Program-made: the position numbers and the translations under genes
Shown: positions 58,833 to 64,000 of the stretch, one piece after another
Position numbering within the stretch: position 1 is the stretch's first letter
How the letters are laid out: every line of letters begins with the position of its first letter
Assembly (NCBI RefSeq): GCF_003432485.1
Contig: NZ_QVNQ01000001.1
Coordinates: 124,001 to 188,000 of the forward strand
Source of the DNA: Actinomadura spongiicola
GTDB taxonomy: Bacteria > Actinomycetota > Actinomycetes > Streptosporangiales > Streptosporangiaceae
Direction of reading: 5' to 3'
DNA: 64,000 nt
Notes under the pieces: model-generated
Told to the model about the DNA's origin: nothing
Seen by the model: only the letters and a program-made list of their open reading frames with translations
The model's database searches: none

Positions 58833-60164
58833 TTACTTACTAGTAAGTCTGCCGAGAAGGAGCGCGGCGGCTCCCGCGACGAGGAACGACAGCAGCGACG
58901 CGCTCATCCAGCTCTGCGGGACGAAGTGCAGAACATCCCGGACGTCCTGCCAGAAACCGGCCCACCGGCTGACCGTTCCGGGGTTGATGAGCTGGTATAC
59001 GACGAACCCCACCGCCCAGGCGACGATCATGCCCCAGCGGGACGGCGCCGTCCGCGACACGTCCCAGCCGCGGCGCCGACCAAGGAAGAAGTCGGCGGCC
59101 AGCACGCCCAGCATGGGCACGAACACCGAACCGATCAGTGACAGGAAGCTCGCGTAGTCGCCGATGTCCAGCGCAAGTGCCAGCACCGTGACGATCACGC
59201 CGAGCCCCACGCTCAGCACCCGCCGGTCGGCGCGCGGCACGAGGTTCTGGATCGACACGGCCGTGGAGTAGGTGTCGGCGAACGACTGGTCCGCCTCACG
59301 CAGCACGAACACCGCGAAGAACACCACGCCGAGCGTGACGTTCAGGAACGGGTCGAACACCTTCGTCGTGTCGCCCGCGACGAGCGCCAGCGCCAGGAGG
59401 CCGAGGACGTAGGCGACGATCTGCGTGACCGAGTAACCGACGGCCGCCGCACCGAACGCGGCCCGTTCCGTCCGGGAATGCCGGGTGTAGTCGGCGGCGA
59501 CCGGGACCCACGAGATCGACACCGCCAGCGCCGCGTCCGCCCCGAGCCAGAACCCGCCCCACGACCCCTCCGTCAGGTCGGGCAGCGGCTCCCGCAGAAG
59601 CTGGACGTAGAAGTACACCAGCGCGATCGCCACGGCGACCGTGACGTAACGGCGCAGCAACCGCACCGACCCCAGCGGCCAGACGGTCAGCACCGTCGTG
59701 ATGGCCCCGGCGGCGACCACGTACGTCCAGCGCGGCACGCCGTCCCACAGCTCCCGGGCCGCGTCCGCGATGACGATCAGCTCGAACGTGCCCCAGCCGA
59801 CGAGCTGCGCGATGTTCAGCACGGTCGGCGCGTACGACAGCCGCGCGCCGAACAGCCCGCGCAGCAGCACCATCGCCGGTTGCCCGGTGCGCGCCCCCGG
59901 AACCGCCGCGAGCCCGAGCATCAACCCGCCCAGGATCGTTCCAACGGCCATCGCGACGATGCCCGCGATGATCGACAGGGTCGGCGAGCCGTCGGCGTCA
60001 GGCGCGAGGACGGTGTAGGCGCCCGAGAACGCCAGCAGACTGACCCCGAGATTGGCCCAGAACGCGCTCTGATCCCAGAACCCGAGCACCTTGGGCGCGG
60101 GCTCATCAAGCGTGAGAGGGGCTTCCGCGCGCTCTTCGGAGCGCCGCTCGACCTCGGACGACAC
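58833..60164 (-). CDS. cytX: CytX-type NCS1 transporter (hydroxymethylpyrimidine/thiamine precursor uptake)
   Basis: A 443-residue NCS1-family permease with about twelve helices: FWDQSAFWANLGVSLLAFSGAY at helix 1, MVLLRGLFGARLSYAPTVLNIAQLVGWGTFELIVIA, SISWVPVAADYTRHSRTERAAFGAA and SLIGSVFVPMLGVLAADFFLGRR. NCS1 proteins carry nucleobases or vitamins; CytX is the branch controlled by thiamine. A TPP riboswitch directly upstream makes a thiamine-precursor substrate likely. GTG 60173 opens the frame, but GTG 60164 stands 8 bases after the riboswitch's GGGAG, so I use it. No thi genes are adjacent. Confidence 0.9.
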   Translation of the reverse strand: MSSEVERRSEERAEAPLTLDEPAPKVLGFWDQSAFWANLGVSLLAFSGAYTVLAPDADGSPTLSIIAGIVAMAVGTILGGLMLGLAAVPGARTGQPAMVLLRGLFGARLSYAPTVLNIAQLVGWGTFELIVIADAARELWDGVPRWTYVVAAGAITTVLTVWPLGSVRLLRRYVTVAVAIALVYFYVQLLREPLPDLTEGSWGGFWLGADAALAVSISWVPVAADYTRHSRTERAAFGAAAVGYSVTQIVAYVLGLLALALVAGDTTKVFDPFLNVTLGVVFFAVFVLREADQSFADTYSTAVSIQNLVPRADRRVLSVGLGVIVTVLALALDIGDYASFLSLIGSVFVPMLGVLAADFFLGRRRGWDVSRTAPSRWGMIVAWAVGFVVYQLINPGTVSRWAGFWQDVRDVLHFVPQSWMSASLLSFLVAGAAALLLGRLTSK

Positions 60165-60171
60165 CGGACAC

Positions 60172-60275
60172 ACTCCCTACGCCGGCATTACCCGGACAGG
60201 TTCATGCGGTCGGCGACGCCTACGAAAGGCCGCCCTCTCAGCCCGGCTTGCGCGATGCGGCCCGAGCTCCCGCGG
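60172..60275 (-). ncRNA. TPP (thiamine pyrophosphate) riboswitch
   Basis: On the minus strand the leader contains the conserved THI-box series: GGGAGCTCGGG, GGGCTGAGAGGGC, GACCGCATGAACCTG, CCGGGTAATGCCGGCGTAGGGAG. These are the P2, pyrimidine-sensor and pyrophosphate-sensor parts of the TPP aptamer. The last GGGAG also serves as ribosome binding site for cytX, so TPP binding probably hides it and blocks translation. Confidence 0.95.
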
Positions 60276-60422
60276 ACAACGGTCGCGAGCGATAGTACAA
60301 CCGCCAGACCGTCCTAAAAATGGCGCAGATCACCCAAACCGCAACTAATCACAGTCACCGCTTCCCCCGGGCCGCCCCACCCCACGCCGATCACTCGCCT
60401 CAGACCAGGTCGCCGCTCACGT

Positions 60423-60668
60423 CAGGTCGTTGCGCACGTCGATGCTCGCCGGCGTGAGGTCCTCGTTCAGGTCACGTCGTTGCTCGAGCCAGGTCCTAGT
60501 CCTGGCCAGGTCGCCGCTCGGGCCGCGTCCTTGCTCATGTCAGGTCGTTGCCCACATCGATATTTGCTGGCGTGAGGTCCTCGTTCAGGTCACGTCCTAG
60601 CTCAGGCCGGGTCCTTGTTCAGGTCAGGTCCTTGCTCACGTCAGGTCCTTGTTCAGGTCGCGTCTGGT
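60423..60668. repeat. degenerate direct repeats between cytX leader and rhodanese gene
   Basis: A 56-bp stretch starting CAGGTCGTTGC at 60423 recurs at 60541 (118 bp later) with few changes: both go through GTGAGGTCCTCGTTCAGGTCACGTC. Around them are many shorter versions of CAGGTCNTTGYTCANGT (for example 60615-60660). No ORF is convincing. The array is adjacent to the rhodanese gene's 3' end. Confidence 0.7.
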
Positions 60669-61004
60669 TCAGGCTACGTAGGGGGGACCGTCGCCGTCCC
60701 TCTCCATCGGACGTCCTACCTCGGCCCAGTCCTTCATTCCACCGTCGACGTTCCTGGCCAGCCAGCCCGCCTGGTTCAGCGCCACCGTCACCTGCGCGGA
60801 CCGCGCCCCCGACCGGCAGATCACGAAGACCTCCCGGTCGCGCGGGACCTCCCCGGCACGGTCGCCGAGCTGGCCCATCGGGATGTGGACCGCCGAGGGC
60901 GCGTGACCCGCGTCCCACTCGGCCTGCTCCCGGATGTCCAGCAGGTAACCGTCCTGCGGAACGTCAGCGGCTCTCACGGCCGGCACGTCGTCCCAGAAAA
61001 TCAT
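60669..61004 (-). CDS. rhodanese-like domain protein
   Basis: A 111-residue single-domain protein: MIFWDDVPAVRAADVPQDG, LLDIREQAEWDAGHAPSAVHIPMGQLGD (typical CH2A motif) and the active-site loop VICRSGARSAQV with the nucleophilic cysteine, then LARNVDGGMKDWAE (CH2B). Likely cytosolic sulfurtransferase or persulfide carrier. The frame is open upstream, but ATG 61004 is the natural family start, preceded by a GGGGGTG run. It is divergent from the SSI-like lipoprotein gene with about 46 bp between. Confidence 0.88.
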   Translation of the reverse strand: MIFWDDVPAVRAADVPQDGYLLDIREQAEWDAGHAPSAVHIPMGQLGDRAGEVPRDREVFVICRSGARSAQVTVALNQAGWLARNVDGGMKDWAEVGRPMERDGDGPPYVA

Positions 61005-61050
61005 CACACCCCCATGGAACCGCGCGAAGTACCCCCGCGTCGAATCATGC

Positions 61051-61512
61051 ATGCGGTATCGGACGCTCCTGTACGCCGCACCCGGGCTGGCCATGCTCCT
61101 ATCCCTGGCCGCCTGCGGCGACGAACAGGCAAACGGAAACCCCGCCGGCGCGCCTTCGGGCACGACCTCCGTGAAGCCCTCCGGATCACCGGCGAACACA
61201 CTGACCGTCAACGTCAAGGCCTCCAAGGAGGCACCCGCGAAGACCTGGACCCTGACCTGCGAGCCGCCGGGCGGCAACCATCCCGAGGCTGCCAACGCCT
61301 GCGCGGCGCTCACCAAGGTCAAGGACCCGTTCGCACCCGTTCCCAAGGACCAACCATGCACCATGATCTACGGCGGTCCGGAGATCGCCACGGTCAAGGG
61401 CACCTGGCAGGGCAAGGAGATCGACACCGAGTTCTACCGTGACGACGGTTGCCAACTGGACCGCTGGTCGAAGATCGGCCCGCTTTTCGGCAACGTGCCG
61501 AAGGTCCGCTGA
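61051..61512 (+). CDS. subtilisin-inhibitor-like (SSI family) lipoprotein
   Basis: A 153-residue secreted protein. The signal peptide ends with lipobox LAAC (cysteine 22), then a Ser/Gly/Pro linker. The rest matches the Streptomyces subtilisin inhibitor fold: LTCEPPGGNHPEAANACAALTKV, the reactive loop PCTMIYGGPEIATVKGTWQGKEI and YRDDGCQLDRW, with the four conserved cysteines. By alignment with SSI, the inhibitory P1 residue is Met in CTM-IYGG. Most family members are freely secreted; a membrane anchor is less usual. A GC-rich terminator follows. Confidence 0.85.
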   Translation: MRYRTLLYAAPGLAMLLSLAACGDEQANGNPAGAPSGTTSVKPSGSPANTLTVNVKASKEAPAKTWTLTCEPPGGNHPEAANACAALTKVKDPFAPVPKDQPCTMIYGGPEIATVKGTWQGKEIDTEFYRDDGCQLDRWSKIGPLFGNVPKVR

Positions 61513-61549
61513 AACGAGCCATCCCCGTTCCGGCTCGCTTTCACCCTCG

Positions 61550-61575
61550 GCCCCGCCCGGCCTACCGGGCGGGGC
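61550..61575 (+). terminator. stem-loop terminator of the SSI-like gene
   Basis: A perfect 11-bp stem (GCCCCGCCCGG with CCGGGCGGGGC) and loop CCTA, followed by TCCTGTTT. 38 bp after the stop. Confidence 0.85.
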
Positions 61576-61589
61576 TCCTGTTTGCGCTC

Positions 61590-61840
61590 ATGGTTTCGCT
61601 CGTCGTCGACACGGAGAGCGAGCCCCTCTCGATCGATCCGGTCGACCCCGCCGACCTGCCCGAGTCAAACCCGCATTGGTCCGCGGCGCGACGCGGACGC
61701 TGTACATCAGTGGTCAGCCGCCGTGGACCTGCGCGGGCGTCTGGTTGGCCCGTTCCTGCGACTCAAGGGGCGCTCTATGAAGCGATGTCGAGCTTGCTGC
61801 GGGCTAGCGGCGGCGTGGGCCGTCTCGGGAGTGCTCTGGC
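61590..61840 (+). pseudogene. degraded RidA/YjgF-family gene
   Basis: Pieces of a RidA-type protein occur in three frames in order: a start region from ATG 61590, then VKPALVRGATRTLYISGQ (about 61664-61716), then SAAVDLRGRLVGP (about 61711-61755), then PATQGALYEAMSSLLRASGG (about 61755-61815). Together they match the family pattern xLxxGxxLYISGQxAVDxxGRLVGPxxxxAQxxQALxNLxALLxAAGG. At least two frameshifts separate them and the C-terminal third is missing. It lies between the SSI-like gene and the glycosylase gene. Confidence 0.65.
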
Positions 61841-61866
61841 GGCGCTTCGAGACATGCCTTCGCCGT

Positions 61867-62730
61867 TCACTTCAGCAGGCGTGACATGCGGCGGTCGGCG
61901 AGCGGTTTGCCGCCTGTCTGGCAGGTCGGGCAGTACTGGAGGGACGAGTCGGCGAACGACACCTCGCGGACCGTGTCGCCGCATATCGGGCATTTCTGTC
62001 CGGTCCTGCCGTGGACGCGCAGCCCGGTCTTCTTCTCACCCTTGAGGTCCTGCGCCTCCAGCCCACGGGATCGCTCCACCGCGTCCCGCAGGGTGGTGAC
62101 GATGGCGTCGTGCAGTATCTCGACGTCCTCGCCGGTCAACGATGCGGCGATCTTGAACGGGGACATCTTCGCCACGTGCAGGACCTCGTCGGAGTAGGCG
62201 TTGCCGATCCCGGCGATCACCTTTTGGTCGCGTAGCAGCCCCTTGATCTGGGTGCGTTTCCCTTCGACGATCGCGCCCAGCGCCCCGGGGGTGAACGTGT
62301 CGTCCAGCGGGTCGGGCCCCAGCGAGGCCACGCCGGGGACGTCGGCGGGGTCGCGTACGACGTACACGGCGAGGCCCTTCTTGGTCCCGGGCTCCGTCAG
62401 GTCGAATCCGGAACCGTCGTCCAGGTGGACGCGCATCGCCAGCGGGTTCTTCCCTCCGGGCCGGACGGGCCTGGACGGGATCTCGTCCCGCCACCGCAGC
62501 CACCCGGCCCGCGCCAGATGGATCACCAGGTGCGGCCCGTCGACGTCCAGATCGAGGAATTTCCCGTGCCGCGTGGCCCCGGTGACGGTCAGTCCGCCCA
62601 GCGAGGTCACCGGCGGGTCGTACGTCTTCAACGCGGAGATGGCGAGGACGTCGACACGAGCGACGACGTGCCCGACGACACGCTCCCGTAGAAACCCGGC
62701 CAACGCCTCCACCTCGGGCAACTCAGGCAT
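61867..62730 (-). CDS. Fpg/Nei-family DNA glycosylase
   Basis: A 287-residue base-excision repair enzyme. It starts MPELPEVEALAGFL with the catalytic proline and glutamate, has the lysine region RHGKFLDLDVDGPHLVIHLARAGWL (beta-strand, H2TH run-up), the H2TH stretch RDQKVIAGIGNAYSDEVLH with the conserved GNxYxDExL, and a C-terminal four-cysteine zinc finger (KCPICGDTVREVSFADSSLQYCPTCQ). It removes oxidised bases and cuts the resulting site. Actinomycetes have several Fpg/Nei paralogues; substrate preference cannot be told. ATG 62730. Transcribed alone. Confidence 0.92.
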   Translation of the reverse strand: MPELPEVEALAGFLRERVVGHVVARVDVLAISALKTYDPPVTSLGGLTVTGATRHGKFLDLDVDGPHLVIHLARAGWLRWRDEIPSRPVRPGGKNPLAMRVHLDDGSGFDLTEPGTKKGLAVYVVRDPADVPGVASLGPDPLDDTFTPGALGAIVEGKRTQIKGLLRDQKVIAGIGNAYSDEVLHVAKMSPFKIAASLTGEDVEILHDAIVTTLRDAVERSRGLEAQDLKGEKKTGLRVHGRTGQKCPICGDTVREVSFADSSLQYCPTCQTGGKPLADRRMSRLLK

Positions 62731-62941
62731 GGTCCCTCGATCCTTCCGCGCGGTAGACCACCGAGAACGCAGGTCACCCCCTGCTTCGCGTCCGTTTGCA
62801 AGGTACCCGCTCCGGCATCCGGCGGCGGTCCGCGCAGGGGCGTCCGCCGGGCCGAAGTCCATGTCGCCCACGCGGGCCGGAGTCCGTGCGGAACAATCGG
62901 GTCGGAGCACCTTCGGCGTCGTCTGCACGGCAGTGAGCGCG

Positions 62942-63092
62942 ATGTCCACAGGGGCGTGGAAGCCTGTGGATAAGGTTGTGCATAACTCTGGGCGCGGCGT
63001 GGAATGCGGGGTTTCCAGGGGCGATACCTCAGCGTATCCGGGCAAAGCGACGGGTGCCGATGGGGACGGCCGGTCACACAGGGTGTGGATAA
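62942..63092 (+). promoter_or_regulatory. DnaA box: cluster of DnaA boxes
   Basis: Three perfect matches to the consensus TTATNCACA, all in one orientation (read as TGTGNATAA on the plus strand): TGTGGATAA 62965-62973, TGTGCATAA 62977-62985, TGTGGATAA 63084-63092. ATGTCCACA at 62942-62950 is a weaker, opposite box, and CGGATAAC at 63097-63104 a half site. AT-rich 9-mers of this kind are rare in such GC-rich DNA, so three in 128 bp are unlikely to be chance. No dnaA, dnaN or gyrase gene is nearby. Confidence 0.7.
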
Positions 63093-63172
63093 CTTCCGGA
63101 TAACGACCTGTCAGTAATCGCCACGGGGGGCGCACGACGGATTTCAGGGGATGTGACCCGGATCTCGAAATA

Positions 63173-63247
63173 ACCCCTAGGGGGTACGGGTTGTCGGGTG
63201 CGTGCCGTTATGGCACCATGAGGAGCGAGAGATACCCCCCAGGGGTA
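63173..63247 (+). promoter_or_regulatory. two CsoR-type copper operators before copZ
   Basis: ACCCC-TA-GGGGGT (63173-63185) and TACCCC-CCA-GGGGTA (63233-63247). Both match the CsoR pattern TACCCC...GGGGTA. They frame the presumed copZ promoter, and the second is 22 bp before the copZ ATG. No csoR gene lies in the window; it may be beyond the right edge or elsewhere. Confidence 0.65.
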
Positions 63248-63268
63248 ATGAAGCGAAGGAGCAGACCG

Positions 63269-63475
63269 ATGAGCACCGCCACCTACACCGTCGCCGGAAT
63301 GACCTGCGGCCACTGCGTCAGCTCCGTCACGGAGGAGGTCGAGCAGATCGCGGGCGTGACCGGCGTCGACGTCGACCTCCAGACCGGCCGGGTCACCGTG
63401 ACGAGCGACGCGCCCCTCGACGTCGCCCAGGTCAAGGACGCCGTCGAAGAAGCCGGTTACGAACTCAAGGCATGA
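63269..63475 (+). CDS. copZ: CopZ-like heavy-metal-associated domain copper chaperone
   Basis: A 68-residue protein consisting of one HMA ferredoxin-like fold: TYTVAGMTCGHCVSSVTEEVEQIAGV with the metal-binding MTCGHC, then VDVDLQTGRVTVTSDAPLDVAQVKDAVEEAGYEL. It carries Cu(I) in the cytosol to a P-type ATPase. ATG 63269 has AAGGAG upstream. Two CsoR-like operators precede it, so expression is likely copper-induced. The next gene on the same strand, with a histidine-rich linker, is likely part of the same copper response; copA probably follows outside the window. Confidence 0.93.
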   Translation: MSTATYTVAGMTCGHCVSSVTEEVEQIAGVTGVDVDLQTGRVTVTSDAPLDVAQVKDAVEEAGYELKA

Positions 63476-63485
63476 CCGGAGCGAA

Positions 63486-63503
63486 CCCCGCGGCGACGCG
63501 GGG
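63486..63503 (+). terminator. weak stem-loop between copZ and the next gene
   Basis: CCCCGCG and CGCGGGG form a 7-bp stem with loop GCGA, 10 bp after the copZ stop. It may cause partial termination so that copZ is made in excess over downstream genes. Confidence 0.4.
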
Positions 63504-63540
63504 CGCGCTCCCCGAACACACGTGAGTGGAGTGGATCGGA

Positions 63541-64000
63541 ATGAACAACGCGACCAGGCTCGGAGCCTACGCTGTGGGACTGGCGGTCGTCTTCGGCGGC
63601 GCGGCGGGCGTCGGCAAGGTCGTCGGTCCCGTCGGCGCGTCCGCCGAGACGGCCTCCCATGACGGAGGTGGCCACGGTGGCGGCGGAGGCAACGGCGGCG
63701 GGGGGCACGGCGGCGGGGGCGGCCACGGCGAGGGCGGTACCGCCGCGGCGGCACACGCGCCGGGCGGCCTTCAGGTCTCCGAGGACGGCTACACGCTCGT
63801 CCCGCGCAGCACGACGCTGACGCCGGGCAAGCGGACCGACTTCCGGTTCACCATCAACGGACCCGACGGCAAGCCCGTCACCGGGTTCAAGCCCCTGCAC
63901 GGCAAGCGGCTGCACCTCATCATCGCGCGCCGCGACCTGTCGGGCTTCCAGCACCTGCACCCGACGGAGGCGGGCGGCGGCCTCTGGACGGTGCCGATCA
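63541..64000 (+). CDS. secreted protein with Gly/His-rich linker, copper locus, 3' truncated by window
   Basis: At least 153 residues; the frame runs off the right edge without a stop. A signal/anchor helix (about 8-30, YAVGLAVVFGGAAGVGKVVG) is followed by a linker very rich in glycine and histidine (about 40-72) that could bind metal, and a beta-rich domain: LVPRSTTLTPGKRTDFRFTINGPDGKPVTGFKP then LHGKRLHLIIARRDLSGFQHLHPTE, a conserved actinomycete extracytoplasmic copper-associated domain. ATG 63541 with GGAGTGGATCGG upstream. It follows copZ by 65 bp and is probably in one copper-induced operon. Confidence 0.72.
   Translation, partial: MNNATRLGAYAVGLAVVFGGAAGVGKVVGPVGASAETASHDGGGHGGGGGNGGGGHGGGGGHGEGGTAAAAHAPGGLQVSEDGYTLVPRSTTLTPGKRTDFRFTINGPDGKPVTGFKPLHGKRLHLIIARRDLSGFQHLHPTEAGGGLWTVPI

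Larger units (their letters stand above)
62731..63268. other. 538-bp divergent spacer between glycosylase and copper genes
   Basis: No gene seen. It carries a cluster of DnaA boxes (about 62942-63092) and two copper-operator-like palindromes near its right end (separate entries). Promoters for the leftward glycosylase and rightward copZ should also lie here. Confidence 0.6.

Noticed and set aside
58831..58848. CTTACTTACTAGTAAG-like palindrome resembling the one before plsC
   Set aside because: It is the last codons and stop of cytX; similarity to the 3881 palindrome is partial and probably chance.
62731..63268. Chromosomal origin oriC
   Set aside because: DnaA boxes are present, but dnaA, dnaN, recF, gyrB and an AT-rich unwinding region are absent; reported as a DnaA-box cluster only.

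Overview
The window is 64 kb of very GC-rich DNA (strong G/C bias at third codon positions, frequent GTG starts, purine-rich ribosome binding sites). The gene set points to an actinomycete: a Bpa/PafE proteasome activator, DUF3151 and DUF4446 proteins, a GlnX/GlnH pair, SigE-family sigma factor, a subtilisin-inhibitor-like lipoprotein, and many lipoproteins and small regulators. My best guess is Streptosporangiales, perhaps Thermomonosporaceae (Actinomadura-like). That is an inference from content only. It is ordinary chromosome: mostly housekeeping and regulatory genes with short operons, no phage, no intact insertion sequence, no CRISPR array and no biosynthetic gene cluster.

Layout. 1-3.3 kb: the end of a PknG-type signalling operon (vWA protein, GlnX, GlnH). 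3.3-10.3 kb: STAS regulator, acyltransferase, lipoprotein, NfeD-like/flotillin pair, NrtR-like regulator, PLP aminotransferase, Uma2 nuclease. 10.3-17.5 kb: wHTH regulator, MurA paralogue, MOSC protein whose start lies in a 12-bp tandem repeat, purB, purD. 17.5-26.3 kb: corA with a proline-rich leader ORF, arginine deiminase, MFS pump, secreted nuclease/phosphatase-like protein, two membrane proteins, a two-component system and a STAS protein. 26.4-32.6 kb: a mannosyltransferase cluster (GT2, GT-C, phosphatase-like membrane protein, GT87, DUF4446). 32.6-38.3 kb: pheA, methyltransferase, serS, HAD phosphatase, bpa, quinone oxidoreductase. 38.5-45.5 kb: repeat-rich MinD/ParA protein, lipoprotein, tRNA-Ser(TGA), M15 peptidase, MarR, and an AAA ATPase downstream of a perfect SOS box. 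45.5-49.7 kb: MauE/DoxX protein with a Cys-rich barrel protein, SigE-type sigma factor, HxlR, GNAT, DUF3151. 49.7-55.7 kb: repeat-laden spacer, purA, GDPD, EamA, hydrolase and MarR, then another repeat-laden spacer. 55.7-64 kb: anti-sigma kinase, PAS/GAF histidine kinase, TPP-riboswitch-controlled cytX, rhodanese, SSI-like lipoprotein, a RidA pseudogene, an Fpg/Nei-type glycosylase, a cluster of DnaA boxes and a copper locus that runs off the end.

Most unusual: (i) a dispersed intergenic element of about 195 bp found at four loci, sometimes in tandem, ending in a hairpin whose arms change sequence while staying complementary; (ii) a 38-codon leader ORF with ten prolines before the Mg2+ transporter gene corA, with its stop codon inside a stem next to the corA ribosome binding site; (iii) three consensus DnaA boxes within 128 bp and no dnaA or dnaN in sight; (iv) a perfect TCGAAC-N4-GTTCGA LexA-type box upstream of an uncharacterised ATPase; (v) a 12-bp repeat array that supplies successive in-frame TTG start codons.
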